Assembly (NCBI RefSeq): GCF_001884135.1
Contig: NZ_MAOC01000091.1
Span: 124,001 to 188,000, forward strand
DNA: 64,000 bases
From: Bacillus nitratireducens
GTDB taxonomy: Bacteria > Bacillota > Bacilli > Bacillales > Bacillaceae_G
Direction: 5' to 3'
Part shown: piece by piece, positions 7,429 to 16,654 of the stretch
Layout: every line of letters begins with the position of its first letter
Numbering within the stretch: position 1 is the stretch's first letter
Made by a program: the position numbers and the translations under genes
Notes under the pieces: model-generated
Seen by the model: the letters and a program-made list of their open reading frames with translations, nothing else
The model's database searches: none
Told to the model about the DNA's origin: nothing

Positions 7429-9062
7429 GCTTCGTACACATCCTCCCACGTTAATGCAAACGGTAACTCTTTACGGATAAATCGATTAATAGATGTTGTA
7501 TAAAAGAAGTTACCACTAAAGAACTCTTTCGGTGCATCATTCATAATAACTTTCCCATCAAATAACATCATGCATTGATCTACATATTTTGCTGCAAACT
7601 CAATATCGTGCGTTGCCATTACAATTGTTGTACCTTCTTTTTGCAACTGTTTAAACAGCTCTCCTACTCTTTCCTTTTTCCATGGATCTAGCCCCTTTGT
7701 CGGCTCATCGAGTAATAATAAAGTTGGCTTTGATAATAACGTTGTACATAATGCAAGTAGTTGTTGCTCCCCGCCGCTACAATCATGCGGATGGCGCTCT
7801 TTAAGCGAATGTAACCAGAACTTTTCCAACATTTCTTCTGCTATTACTTTTCCCTCTTCGCCATATAATTCACGCGCACGCTCATAAACCTCTTCCCACA
7901 CTGTATCAAATGTAAAATGATAATACGGATGCTGTGATACATACCCGATACTTTTAAATCGTTCTTTCGAATCAATTTTATGTATCACTTTTCCATTCCA
8001 CTTTACCTTACCTCTTCTAGCTTTTTGCAATCCTGCTAAAATCGTTAACAGTGTAGACTTCCCAGTTCCGTTTTTCCCAACTAGAGCTGTCCATTTTCCT
8101 TTTTCGATGTTCACTGTTAAATCTCGTAAAATAAGTGGACTATTTTTCTCATATTGAAAAGATATATGTTCTGCACTTAAAATTACTTCTTGCTTTTCAC
8201 ATTGTTCTACTTGCCCATTCCTATAGGATATCGCTGAAAAATCATTCATTTTCATTTGCGCTTCTCGTACTGTAAACGGAATATCTTCTACATTCCACTC
8301 TAAAAACAATCTTGGAATTTGCGGAATAAATGGATGGAACTTTTCTACTTCCCACATGTTCGCTATCACACTTTTAGAAGTACCATCATAAATGATTCTG
8401 CCATTATCCATACAAATAACGCGTGTTGCGAGCGGTATAACTTCATCTAAACGATGTTCACTTAAAACTATCGTAATTCCAAGTTCTTCATTAATACGTT
8501 TTAACAATCCTAAAAACTCTTTTGCAGCAATCGGATCTAGCTGCGCTGTCGGTTCATCCAGTAATAGTAGCTTCGGCTGCATGACTAATACTGCTGCTAA
8601 ATTTACTAGTTGTTTTTGACCACCAGATAACGTATGAACAGATTGGTGCAATAAATCTTGAAATCCTAAAAAGCTAATGAGTTCTGCTATTCTTTTTTGA
8701 ATAATATGTGATGGTAACCCAATATTTCCCAAAGAAAATGCTAGTTCTTGAATAACTGTATCCATTACGAGCTGATTTTCTGGGTTTTGAAATACCATAC
8801 CAATTTCTTGTGCGGATAATAAATCTGGTACATCTTCTAATAAAGCACCATCGTAATATGTATGCCCAGAACGCGTGCCAATTGGAAGTAACTCCTTTTT
8901 AAAATGCTTTAATAAAGTTGTCTTCCCAGAACCTGAACCACCAGCAAGTACTATAAATTCTCCATTTTGAATAGAAAGAGAAATATGCTGTAACGCTTCT
9001 TCATTTTCATCAGCATATATAAATGATAAATTCTTTATTTCTGCATGCGCCACCATATCCAT
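7401..9062 (-). CDS. ECF transporter ATPase, two fused nucleotide-binding domains
   Basis: 553 residues holding EcfA and EcfA' in one chain. First domain: Walker A GGSGSGKTTLL (residues about 40-50), signature LSGGQKQ, Walker B LLLLDEPTAQLDP. Second domain: Walker A GKNGTGKSTLL, signature CSGGEQQ, Walker B LLLLDEPTKGLDP. ECF importers usually use two separate or one repeated ATPase; the fused form is known in several Firmicutes. It overlaps the T gene by 28 nt and the S gene at its 3' end, so the three are co-translated. ATG 9062 and 9056 are both usable after GGAAGGAAGGG. Confidence 0.93.
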   Translation of the reverse strand: MDMVAHAEIKNLSFIYADENEEALQHISLSIQNGEFIVLAGGSGSGKTTLLKHFKKELLPIGTRSGHTYYDGALLEDVPDLLSAQEIGMVFQNPENQLVMDTVIQELAFSLGNIGLPSHIIQKRIAELISFLGFQDLLHQSVHTLSGGQKQLVNLAAVLVMQPKLLLLDEPTAQLDPIAAKEFLGLLKRINEELGITIVLSEHRLDEVIPLATRVICMDNGRIIYDGTSKSVIANMWEVEKFHPFIPQIPRLFLEWNVEDIPFTVREAQMKMNDFSAISYRNGQVEQCEKQEVILSAEHISFQYEKNSPLILRDLTVNIEKGKWTALVGKNGTGKSTLLTILAGLQKARRGKVKWNGKVIHKIDSKERFKSIGYVSQHPYYHFTFDTVWEEVYERARELYGEEGKVIAEEMLEKFWLHSLKERHPHDCSGGEQQLLALCTTLLSKPTLLLLDEPTKGLDPWKKERVGELFKQLQKEGTTIVMATHDIEFAAKYVDQCMMLFDGKVIMNDAPKEFFSGNFFYTTSINRFIRKELPFALTWEDVYEACPNDMLHL

Positions 9063-9913
9063 TCCCTTCCTTCCATCATAATTGGTAAACTAACAAACAT
9101 CATAAATAATAAAAACATAACTCCATCGTATTGCTGGAACAGTATTGATTCCACTTTCGGATAGATAATCAATTTCCCTCCGCCATAATAACTAAATATG
9201 AATGAGGCTATAAATAGAATACTTAAATAACTTAGCGTGTACCAATCGCGTCTTTCCATTCTATACCGAATATAAGTCGTACGCTTCATTACACCAAACC
9301 CACGAGCTTGCATAGAATCTGCTGTTTGTAGTGCATCTTCTAACGAACAAACTAATAACACTTGCAGTAATTTCATCCCATTTTTTATACGCTCAATGAG
9401 TGAACCTGAATCTAATTGTACACCTTTCGTTTTTTGGACGAGTGTAATTTTCTTTAACCGCCTAATAAACAAAGGAACAAACCTCACTGTAATCATCGTT
9501 AACAATGCTACTTTCGGTGAAATTCTTGAAAATAAATATAAAAATTTATGACTCGAAATAATATCGTTATAAGAAGAAAACGTAAACATAATCGCAACTA
9601 ATAATAACCCCATAACAAGTCCATACATACAGGCCTCAAGCTTAATCCGGCTATCTCCTAAATGAAATAACGTAGTCGCTCCTCTATGTGTTAATAAAGA
9701 GTTAAATAAAATAACCATTAAAAAGAACACGATAGTACTAGGTAGCATCTTTCTTATTTTCCCGCCATTCCCTTGTACTATATTTAAAATTACTATTAGT
9801 ATAATCGCTCCAATTAAAAAAAGAGGATGAAGACACATCATGCATAGTATCATCACCCCAATATAATAGAAAAAATTCACAAAAGGATGTAAAGAAGAAA
9901 AACTTATTTTCAT
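9035..9913 (-). CDS. ECF transporter T component (CbiQ/EcfT family)
   Basis: 292 residues with N- and C-terminal membrane helices and the cytoplasmic coupling region. That region contains SLEDALQTADSMQARGFG, the A-R-G motif that EcfT uses to dock on the ATPases. It begins 26 nt after the DUF4430 lipoprotein and overlaps the ATPase gene, so these four genes are one operon. ATG after AAAGGACT. Confidence 0.92.
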   Translation of the reverse strand: MKISFSSLHPFVNFFYYIGVMILCMMCLHPLFLIGAIILIVILNIVQGNGGKIRKMLPSTIVFFLMVILFNSLLTHRGATTLFHLGDSRIKLEACMYGLVMGLLLVAIMFTFSSYNDIISSHKFLYLFSRISPKVALLTMITVRFVPLFIRRLKKITLVQKTKGVQLDSGSLIERIKNGMKLLQVLLVCSLEDALQTADSMQARGFGVMKRTTYIRYRMERRDWYTLSYLSILFIASFIFSYYGGGKLIIYPKVESILFQQYDGVMFLLFMMFVSLPIMMEGREWIWWRMQK

Positions 9914-9941
9914 AGTCCTTTACCGAAGATCCTTTCTTAAT

Positions 9942-10769
9942 TTAGTATACATACACCCATTCAACTGTATCTCCTGGTTTAACTGTAACTACACCAGCAC
10001 TACGGTTTGGAAACGATCCGTTCACACGATATTTCCATCCGCTATTATCATTTACATCTTTTTCATATAAATTTTCAATACCTTTTACGTAAACATCACC
10101 TTTAGATCCACTCGCATCAACATCTAATCCTGTGCCCGTTAGCACACTATAAACAGTGTCGCCTTCTTGTACATCAACCTTTTTCGCACCTAATAAGTAT
10201 CCTTCATTTCCTTTTACGGAGATAGTAACTTGTTTCGCTTGCGGTTTCGGTACTGGTACTGGTACTGGTTTTGGTTTTGGTGGTTCAGGAGTTGGTACTG
10301 CCGGAGTCGGTATCGTTTTCTCCTCTTTATTCGGATCTTCCTTTTGCTCCTGCTTTGGTGTTTCTTTCGGTTGATTAACAACCTTTGCTTCTTCTTTTAC
10401 TTCTGGAGCTTTCGGCGGCTGTGGTTTCTCTTCTTGTACTTTTTGTTCCGGTTGTTTATTTGCAGCAGGCTGTTCCTTTGGTTTCTCTTCTTTCTTTACT
10501 TCAGGTTGTTCCTGCGCTTTTTCTTCTTTTTGTTTCTCTTCTACTTTTTGTTCTTGTTTATCTTTCTGCTCTTCTTGTGGTTTCTGTTCCGGTTCAGCTT
10601 GTTTCTCTTCCGGTTTCGGTACATCTTTTTGTTCTTCCTGTTTCGCTACTTCTTTTTGCTCTTCTTGCTTCGGTTCTACCTTCTTCTCAGGCTTTACAGC
10701 CGTTTCTTCACATCCGGCTAATAATCCCAATGAAAGAATTAAAGAAATGAACCATTTCATCTTACTCAT
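9942..10769 (-). CDS. DUF4430 (transcobalamin C-terminal-like) lipoprotein
   Basis: About 275 residues. Signal peptide with lipobox LLAGC (residues about 17-21), then a long low-complexity Glu/Lys/Gln/Pro spacer (about 25-180), then a C-terminal DUF4430 domain (VTISVKGNEGYLL..., GDTVYSVLTGTGLDV..., KYRVNGSFPNRSAGVVTVKPGDTVEWVYVY). DUF4430 is the beta domain found at the C-terminus of intrinsic factor and transcobalamin. Being tethered outside the membrane next to an ECF importer, it is likely the substrate-handling partner. Start ATG 10769 after AAGGTGAGG rather than the GTG at 10781. Confidence 0.85.
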   Translation of the reverse strand: MSKMKWFISLILSLGLLAGCEETAVKPEKKVEPKQEEQKEVAKQEEQKDVPKPEEKQAEPEQKPQEEQKDKQEQKVEEKQKEEKAQEQPEVKKEEKPKEQPAANKQPEQKVQEEKPQPPKAPEVKEEAKVVNQPKETPKQEQKEDPNKEEKTIPTPAVPTPEPPKPKPVPVPVPKPQAKQVTISVKGNEGYLLGAKKVDVQEGDTVYSVLTGTGLDVDASGSKGDVYVKGIENLYEKDVNDNSGWKYRVNGSFPNRSAGVVTVKPGDTVEWVYVY

Positions 10770-10793
10770 GCTGTCCCTCACCTTTCTTATTAA

Positions 10794-10855
10794 AGTGAAA
10801 CTTTAATAAGTGGAGATTTTGTTCATCCCCACTCATTATTAGGCCTCACTTTTAT
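10794..10855 (-). repeat. Short, diverged bcr1-like repeat
   Basis: Minus-strand reading gives GAGGCCTAATAATGAGTGGG, then GATGAAC and TTAAAGTTTCACTTTAAT. These match the right part and end of the full bcr1 copies, with the centre missing as in the copy at 1774. It sits between the toroid gene terminator and the lipoprotein ribosome binding site, so it may hold or shape the promoter region of the lipoprotein-ECF operon. Confidence 0.6.
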
Positions 10856-10858
10856 AAT

Positions 10859-10891
10859 AAAATTAGGAGCAAATGATTGCTCCTAATTTTT
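10859..10891 (-). terminator. Terminator after the surface toroid gene
   Basis: AAAATTAGGAGCAA pairs with TTGCTCCTAATTTT directly after the stop codon, separating this transcript from the lipoprotein-ECF operon. Confidence 0.85.
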
Positions 10892-10892
10892 G

Positions 10893-12671
10893 TTAAGCTG
10901 CTTTACGTCTCCATAATACATATGCAGAAGCGATACATAATACACCCATACCTACTTGTGTAGCTGCACTATGAGAAGTTGCTCCTGTTTGTGGTAATTG
11001 ATTCTTATTCTTGTTTGTTTCTTTATTAACTCGTTCGTTATCTACAACAACTTTTAGATTTTCATCTTTTGGTTGTTTTTGTAACTCTTCTTGTTGTTTC
11101 GGCTGTTCTACAACTTCTTTTTCTTCTACAGTTGTCTCTGGCTCTACAATTGGTTTCGTATCGATTTCATTCTCTACTACATTTGACCAATCATAAATCG
11201 ATTTTCCAAGATCTTTAAACTGAAGTAACGCTAAAAATACTTGCTCTGTAGCCATTCCGCTACCTTTTTGATCACTCGGTAACCATTTGAACTCACCATT
11301 TGGAAGCTGGTATGACATTACATTTTGTACTGCTTTATTAAGACGATCGTGATCTACATCTTTAACTAGCGATAGTCCAATAATTGCTTGTGCAGTACTA
11401 TTAGAATTCTCTTGTCCATCAGCGGCAAAACCACCATTACTTAGCTGCTGCTTGTATAAATAATCAACAGCTTTTTGGATAGCTGGCTTTACATCCGTTT
11501 GATCTTGATAAGGAGCTAATGCTGCTAATACCATACTTGTTACATCAACGTTACTAGCACTTTCTTTACTACTTGAACTATCATACGTCCAGCCACCATC
11601 TGTATGCTGCGTGTTTAAAAGTGCTTGTACTAAAGTAGCTCGATTCCATTTCGCTTCGGCCGGAACCTCATATTTCTTTGTATCTAATGCAAGTAATGTA
11701 AATGCATATCCTGTAACAGAATTCACTTTATCTGATTCAAATAAATTTTGCACTAAATTTTGTCCCTCTACCTTTGTAGGATCTACATTCATTGCATTCA
11801 TCATAATAATCGTTCTAGCTAAATCTGTTGCTGAAAAACGATTTAAACGCTTCTTAACCTTTTCAGCTACTGGCTGAACATAGTTTATTTTCGTTTCAAG
11901 TGGAATATTTACACCTGAACGAGCAAGTCCAATCGCAACCCAATCACTACCAATTCCATCTTGTAACATCTTTTCTGACGTTTTAGAAATTGCTTCATTT
12001 AATTGTGCTGCTGGAATTTCAACTTTCTCTTGCTTTGGTTGTTCTGTTGTTTTATCTTCTGGTTTTTCTGTTTTATCTTCTGGTTTTGGTTCTTCTGTTT
12101 TACCGTCTGGTTTTTCTGTTTTCGGTTCTTCTGGTTTTGGTTCCTCTGTTTTACCATCTGGTTTTTCTGTTTTCGGTTCTTCTGGTTTCGGTTCCTCTGT
12201 CTTTGGCTCTTCTACAGTTTTACAAGTGCCAAATTTATCTAACGTTTGTTGCAACGTTTCTTGACTCATATTACTCCAGTCCGCAACGTAACGAAATGCA
12301 ACAACATCCCCAGACTCTAATTTATAACTATCTGCCCCAACTTCTGCAGATTTGTCATTTACATCATACAACCAACCGCTCGTTGCTCCGGCCATTAATC
12401 CGTCGATGCCCTTTATATACGTTCCAAATGACATGCTTTCAGATATTACTTTGTCACCCATGACTTTTTGCAACAAACTAAAAGCTGTTTCTCCATCTTC
12501 AATCGAAACTTCTTTTGGACATAACATAATTCCTTTTTGTGATTCACCAATAATTGCAAGTTTCGCTGTCTTTCCTTCAGCAAACGTAATATGTACTGTA
12601 TTCGCAAAAGAGACAAATACAAGTGCCACTGCCATTAATGATGTAAGCAGCCATTTCTTTAACATTGCCAT
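10893..12671 (-). CDS. Sortase-anchored surface protein: DUF4430 plus prenyltransferase-like alpha/alpha toroid (intrinsic-factor-like)
   Basis: About 592 residues. Signal peptide (1-32); DUF4430 beta domain (about 35-148: EDGETAFSLLQKVMGD, SGWLYDVNDKSAEVG, ESGDVVAFRYVADW); Pro/Glu/Lys spacer (about 150-215) with a 17-residue unit repeated twice; an alpha/alpha-toroid domain (about 225-510) with prenyltransferase/terpene-cyclase repeats (TQHTDGGWTYD, QQLSNGGFAADG, YQLPNGEFKW); a second spacer; then LPQTG, a hydrophobic helix and RRKAA, a sortase signal. Toroid plus DUF4430 is the architecture of animal intrinsic factor and transcobalamin, here in reversed order. Cobalamin capture is inference from fold and the ECF neighbours. 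ATG 12671 follows AAGGGGAGGG. Confidence 0.85.
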   Translation of the reverse strand: MAMLKKWLLTSLMAVALVFVSFANTVHITFAEGKTAKLAIIGESQKGIMLCPKEVSIEDGETAFSLLQKVMGDKVISESMSFGTYIKGIDGLMAGATSGWLYDVNDKSAEVGADSYKLESGDVVAFRYVADWSNMSQETLQQTLDKFGTCKTVEEPKTEEPKPEEPKTEKPDGKTEEPKPEEPKTEKPDGKTEEPKPEDKTEKPEDKTTEQPKQEKVEIPAAQLNEAISKTSEKMLQDGIGSDWVAIGLARSGVNIPLETKINYVQPVAEKVKKRLNRFSATDLARTIIMMNAMNVDPTKVEGQNLVQNLFESDKVNSVTGYAFTLLALDTKKYEVPAEAKWNRATLVQALLNTQHTDGGWTYDSSSSKESASNVDVTSMVLAALAPYQDQTDVKPAIQKAVDYLYKQQLSNGGFAADGQENSNSTAQAIIGLSLVKDVDHDRLNKAVQNVMSYQLPNGEFKWLPSDQKGSGMATEQVFLALLQFKDLGKSIYDWSNVVENEIDTKPIVEPETTVEEKEVVEQPKQQEELQKQPKDENLKVVVDNERVNKETNKNKNQLPQTGATSHSAATQVGMGVLCIASAYVLWRRKAA

Positions 12672-12691
12672 TCCAAAATTCCCTCCCCTTA

Positions 12692-12769
12692 CTAACATTT
12701 ACACAAAAAAAGACCCTTTAAGGGCGTGTGATTGACACTCTCTTTTTGTAAGTGTCGAACAAAATGCAC
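12692..12769 (-). CDS. Possible leader peptide of the toroid gene
   Basis: GTG 12769 lies 4 nt after AGGAGG (12774-12779) and opens a 25-codon frame (MHFVRHLQKESVNHTP...). Its TAG ends immediately before the AAGGGGAGGG of the surface protein gene. An overlapping alternative, the frame ending in TAA at the loop of the CCCTT/AGGG hairpin, lacks a proper start. Translation of this frame would disturb the GACACT/AGTGTC hairpin and the T-run at 12709-12715. Only the signals are seen; expression is unproven. Confidence 0.35.
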   Translation of the reverse strand: MHFVRHLQKESVNHTPLKGLFLCKC

Positions 12770-12911
12770 AACACCTCCTACCCGCATTATTCGCGGCTAT
12801 ATTTGTATAGGAAAAATAATTTCGTTTATGAACGCACCATTGTGATAACATTCACTTTTCTAGGCACTACTTACTTCCATTTCAGTTATCGTAAAACGAT
12901 AAACCTATACA
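12700..12911 (-). promoter_or_regulatory. Unclassified structured 5' leader of the toroid gene
   Basis: On the minus strand GTATAGG (12904-12910) pairs with CCTATAC (12805-12811) and closes a 106-nt element. The element holds a perfect TTATCGT/ACGATAA hairpin, a central arm with GTGA/TCAC, and CGTT/AACG. Below it come CCGC/GCGG, an AGGAGG, GACACT/AGTGTC, and CCCT/AGGG followed by T7, a weak terminator. The cobalamin-riboswitch core boxes are not present. It looks like a regulated leader of no class I can name. Confidence 0.5.
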
Positions 12912-13024
12912 TTCTGCAAATTTTGATTTTCTGTATTATTTTACTATTGACAAAGATTTTTGTCCATGCTTTATCAGATTTATTTTCTAAGAATAATAGC
13001 TTAATAAGCTTTCATTAATAGAAG

Positions 13025-13510
13025 TCATCCCTCACTATGTAAGCTTTTATCACTAACAATAATCCCATCTTCATCTACATAAACATATTCATTCGGCTTC
13101 CATTCAACTTCACCAAATTGCACCGGAATATTTCTTTCTCCTTTTCCTTCTTTTACACTTCTATTTGGCATTGTCCCTAACGCTACAATACCAATATTAA
13201 TATTTTTTAATTCACTAGAATCACGAACATACCCATTTACAATAATTCCTGCTAAGTTTCTTTCTTCCGCAATAGCTGCCAAATTATCACCGAGTAACGC
13301 ACAATTTTTAGAAGCTCCGCCATCAACAACTAATACTGTACCTTCCGGCAGTGTTTGTAACCCCTCTTTTACTAGTACATTATCATCCTTCACTTTTACC
13401 GTTGCGATTTTCCCATAGAATTGTTCCTTCTTCCCAAACGACTGAAAAGACTGGCGACATATTTGTAATTCCTTTTCAAATTCATCACATAGATCCGTAG
13501 TTTTCCACAT
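13025..13510 (-). CDS. RraA family protein (HMG/CHA aldolase-like)
   Basis: 161 residues, the normal length for RraA. Motif [24 protein letters not shown] holds the G-D-x-x-A and N-G-x-x-R-D residues that bind pyruvate and the divalent metal in the aldolase members; [17 protein letters not shown] is the family P-loop-like segment. E. coli RraA instead inhibits RNase E, which Bacillus lacks, so the 4-hydroxy-4-methyl-2-oxoglutarate/oxaloacetate lyase-type role is more likely. Monocistronic; ATG follows GAGGGAACGAG. Confidence 0.9.
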   Translation of the reverse strand: MWKTTDLCDEFEKELQICRQSFQSFGKKEQFYGKIATVKVKDDNVLVKEGLQTLPEGTVLVVDGGASKNCALLGDNLAAIAEERNLAGIIVNGYVRDSSELKNINIGIVALGTMPNRSVKEGKGERNIPVQFGEVEWKPNEYVYVDEDGIIVSDKSLHSEG

Positions 13511-13703
13511 CTCGTTCCCTCTTTTCTTTTTATATTACATATTCTTGGATTTTTTTCGTTTCCCTGTCTAATGTTGCAATAATTTGTATGTGTAAGAAAA
13601 GGACAGAAAAACTATTGCCTTAAGAAGCCACCTTTATTATAATCTATTCCACAGATAAATTTCAGAATATTAAAAATTAACTAAGTGAAAAAGGAGGGGT
13701 TTT

Positions 13704-15134
13704 ATGCAATTACAGACCGAGGCAAAAAAACAGCCTAGTAAACGAAAGTTTAAAATGCCTGACGCGTACGTACTACTATTTTTTATTGCTTTACTTTGTG
13801 CAATAGCTACATATTTCGTTCCTGCTGGAGAATTTAAAAGAGTCACAAACGGTACTGTTACAACGACAATACCAGGAAGTTATCATTCTGTTCCACAATC
13901 GCCGGTAGGGTTTGTTTCTTTTTTTACCGCTATTGAAAAAGGAATGACACTTGCTGCTCCTATCATCTTCTTAATTTTATTTACAGGTGGAGCCATTGCA
14001 ATTCTTGAAAAAACAGGTGCTCTTGACGGCTTAATCTATCATGTAATTAACAAATTTCGGAATCAGCAATTACTTTTCATTTGTATTGTCGCCGCACTCT
14101 TTTCTATTCTCGGAACGACTGGTATTATCGTGAACTCAGTTATCGGCTTTATCCCCATCGGCATCATAGTTGCACGCACATTAAAATGGGACGCTATCGT
14201 CGGCGTAGCAATTATTTATTTAGGCACTTATGCTGGTTTTAATGCTACTATTTTATCTCCCTCACCTTTAGGCATTTCACAAAAAATCGCAGAACTCCCG
14301 ATGTTTTCAGGAATTGGTTTACGTACGGCAATCTATATCTCTTTTTTAATTGCTACCATTTTGTATATTAATTGGTATGTAAAACGCTTAAAAAAATCGA
14401 ATAAAGGAAGCATACTCGGAGATAACTGGTTTCCAAGTAATGCTCTTTCAAGTGAGAAAGAAACAGAGAAAACAGAAGTTCCTTGGACAATACGTCATAA
14501 ATTAATTTTACTCGTTTCAGCTTTATCATTAATTGCATTTTTAATAGGCGCTTTTCGTCTACATTGGACGGACGCAGAAATGACCGCTACTTTTATATTC
14601 ATAGCAATTACAGCGGGAATAATAGGTGGTATGAAAGCAAACGATATTGCTTCTACTTTTCTATCAGGTTGCCAAAATCTCATATACGGTGCTTTGATCG
14701 TCGGAATGGCTCGTTGTATTTCAGTCATTTTAGAACAAGGCAAATTACTTGATACAATTGTTAATCAGCTAGCACAGTCTCTCGAAGGACATAGCCCTGT
14801 ATTTGGCGTTATCGGTATGTATGTAAGTAGTGCCGCATTACATTTCCTCATTTCATCCGGAACAGGAGAATCTGTTATTTTCATTCCGATATTGGCTCCA
14901 TTAGCCGATTTCATGCACATTACACGCCAAGTTACAGTACAGGCTGTTATGCTTGGAGAAGGTGTAGTGAACTGCCTCAATCCAACTTCCGGTGTTTTAA
15001 TGGGCGTTCTCGCAGCGAGCGGCATTTCTTACGGAAAATGGATTCGATTTATGGCTCCACTTGCATTCATTTGGTTTATCATTGGACTTATTTTTCTTAT
15101 TGTTGGTGTGAATATTGAATGGGGACCGTATTAA
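13704..15134 (+). CDS. YfcC/DcuC-family membrane transporter
   Basis: 476 residues with about 12 hydrophobic segments. [29 protein letters not shown] at the N-terminus and [32 protein letters not shown] near the C-terminus are typical of the YfcC family, related to C4-dicarboxylate and arginine/ornithine carriers. The true substrate is not predictable. It stands alone with AAAAAGGAGG before the ATG. A perfect palindromic terminator lies about 90 nt downstream. Confidence 0.88.
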   Translation: MQLQTEAKKQPSKRKFKMPDAYVLLFFIALLCAIATYFVPAGEFKRVTNGTVTTTIPGSYHSVPQSPVGFVSFFTAIEKGMTLAAPIIFLILFTGGAIAILEKTGALDGLIYHVINKFRNQQLLFICIVAALFSILGTTGIIVNSVIGFIPIGIIVARTLKWDAIVGVAIIYLGTYAGFNATILSPSPLGISQKIAELPMFSGIGLRTAIYISFLIATILYINWYVKRLKKSNKGSILGDNWFPSNALSSEKETEKTEVPWTIRHKLILLVSALSLIAFLIGAFRLHWTDAEMTATFIFIAITAGIIGGMKANDIASTFLSGCQNLIYGALIVGMARCISVILEQGKLLDTIVNQLAQSLEGHSPVFGVIGMYVSSAALHFLISSGTGESVIFIPILAPLADFMHITRQVTVQAVMLGEGVVNCLNPTSGVLMGVLAASGISYGKWIRFMAPLAFIWFIIGLIFLIVGVNIEWGPY

Positions 15135-15219
15135 AAGACTCATATTATACTTAACTTAATAAAATATCTATTCTATTCTCCAATCCTATAAAAATCACTT
15201 ATTCTAGTATAGATATAAA

Positions 15220-15249
15220 CAGGGATTGATCATAGTGATCAATCCCTTC
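15220..15249. terminator. Bidirectional terminator
   Basis: AGGGATTGATCA pairs with TGATCAATCCCT around TAG, between the converging permease and nuclease genes. Confidence 0.8.
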
Positions 15250-15276
15250 TCTCAAAGTAAAATACCTTTAAATATT

Positions 15277-16125
15277 TTAATTCCAAATTTTATTTACCCA
15301 TTCCGGATGATCAATAAAAGGATTACGATTATGTTGATATTTCGTAAAAATCACTTCATTACGCTTTCGCTCTAAATCATCTACAGGGTCTTGTTCATTC
15401 CATTTTAGTAAAACGGATAGTTTGCCCATGTATGGATCTTTATTGTTATTCACCTTTTCATTTAATTCTAAGTCTATTTCGCCGTTGTCTCCTTCATAAC
15501 GAACAGCCATGTAAAACAGCATTCTAGCAATATCTCCTTTTACACTATCACGAGGTTCCCAAGAATCACTATCATATTTACATTCTGTCGCTTCCGAATG
15601 GTTCATACCACCATTATCAAAATCCAGATTTCCACGTGAACTATTTACAGATACATCTGTCGCTCTTAAATGATGCAAATCTGTTCCTGGTCCTGCAGCC
15701 GTTCCAAAATCACCGTGTGATTTTGCCCAAACATGCTCTCGGTTCCAGTTATCAATTCCTGAACCATTCGTAAGTTTTCCTTGCGAACGCCCAGTATATA
15801 AGAGTATCACATTGTTTTTATTATTTGGATCTTCATCAGTATCTCTTAGTGCTTCCCAAACCGCACTGTATGATAACTTTGTATGATCATCAATAATATT
15901 ATGAAGTTCCTTCTTTAATTCTAAACCCGTTTTTCCTATTGCATTATTATAATATGTATCGTCATAGTTTTTCACAGTAATCTCTTGTGCTGAAAACGTA
16001 TCTACTTGTGGAGAAGCAGAAACTACTTCACCATGTATGATATCTGTAAATGATAGAGATGCAGAACCTAAAATAAAAAAAGAAGATAGTGTAACCATAG
16101 CAAGTTTTGTGTTTCGGAACTTCAT
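15277..16125 (-). CDS. Secreted endonuclease I family nuclease (Bsn/YurI-like)
   Basis: 282 residues. A signal peptide covers residues 1 to about 36 (LAMVTLSSFFILGSASLSF). The catalytic block NREHVWAKSHGDF (about 131-143) with DLHHLRATDVSVNSSRGN downstream is the His-Me finger of the endonuclease I family, which needs Mg2+ or Ca2+. The B. subtilis relative Bsn is an extracellular ribonuclease. A GCTTTCTAA/TTAGAAAGC hairpin (16170-16205) lies in its upstream region; otherwise the 16126-16530 gap shows nothing I can name. ATG follows AAAGGGGAAATGGG. Confidence 0.93.
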   Translation of the reverse strand: MKFRNTKLAMVTLSSFFILGSASLSFTDIIHGEVVSASPQVDTFSAQEITVKNYDDTYYNNAIGKTGLELKKELHNIIDDHTKLSYSAVWEALRDTDEDPNNKNNVILLYTGRSQGKLTNGSGIDNWNREHVWAKSHGDFGTAAGPGTDLHHLRATDVSVNSSRGNLDFDNGGMNHSEATECKYDSDSWEPRDSVKGDIARMLFYMAVRYEGDNGEIDLELNEKVNNNKDPYMGKLSVLLKWNEQDPVDDLERKRNEVIFTKYQHNRNPFIDHPEWVNKIWN

Positions 16126-16533
16126 ATACCCATTTCCCCTTTAAAATATAATTTGAAACTATTAACTAAAAAATGCTTTCTAACCCCCAAAAACTTTTAG
16201 AAAGCCATACCCACCCTTTTCTTTTTATTTAATACAAAACTCTATTGGGTCTGTATCATTTCCACACTTTTGATTTATCTACTTTTCAAGCAATTTCACT
16301 TTTCACAAGAAATATCCTTCTCTAGTAAAGGTTATTAAAATATTCTTTACAATTAAAAAGTAGTTTAATGTTAACTTATAAATTTCAATTTTTTTCATGC
16401 AATTATGCATATTCGATAAATCGTTCAAAAAACATTTTGAATAAAAATTAAGATGATAGTTCGACTTTTCCTTTTTCTATAATTGTCTTTATTTTTTTGT
16501 GTAAACCCCTTCTTCCTCTGAAGAATAAATACA

Positions 16534-16573
16534 AAAATAGATTGGATACCATGTAAGGCACCAATCTATTTTA
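16534..16573 (-). terminator. Terminator of the nucleosidase gene
   Basis: AAAATAGATTGG pairs with CCAATCTATTTT on the minus strand, followed by TTG and a T-rich stretch. Confidence 0.75.
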
Positions 16574-16654
16574 ATTAAAGAAACTTTGGTAATTCTGAGT
16601 TCATAACACATTGTGCAGTAATGATAACATTTTTATATTTGGACAGAACTACTA

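Noticed and set aside
10230-10750. Overlapping Phe/Leu-rich frames opposite the DUF4430 lipoprotein
   Set aside because: Antisense of the Glu/Lys/Gln-rich spacer; no start signals.
12700-12911. Cobalamin riboswitch in front of the toroid gene
   Set aside because: The conserved B12 box and the other core segments are missing on both strands.
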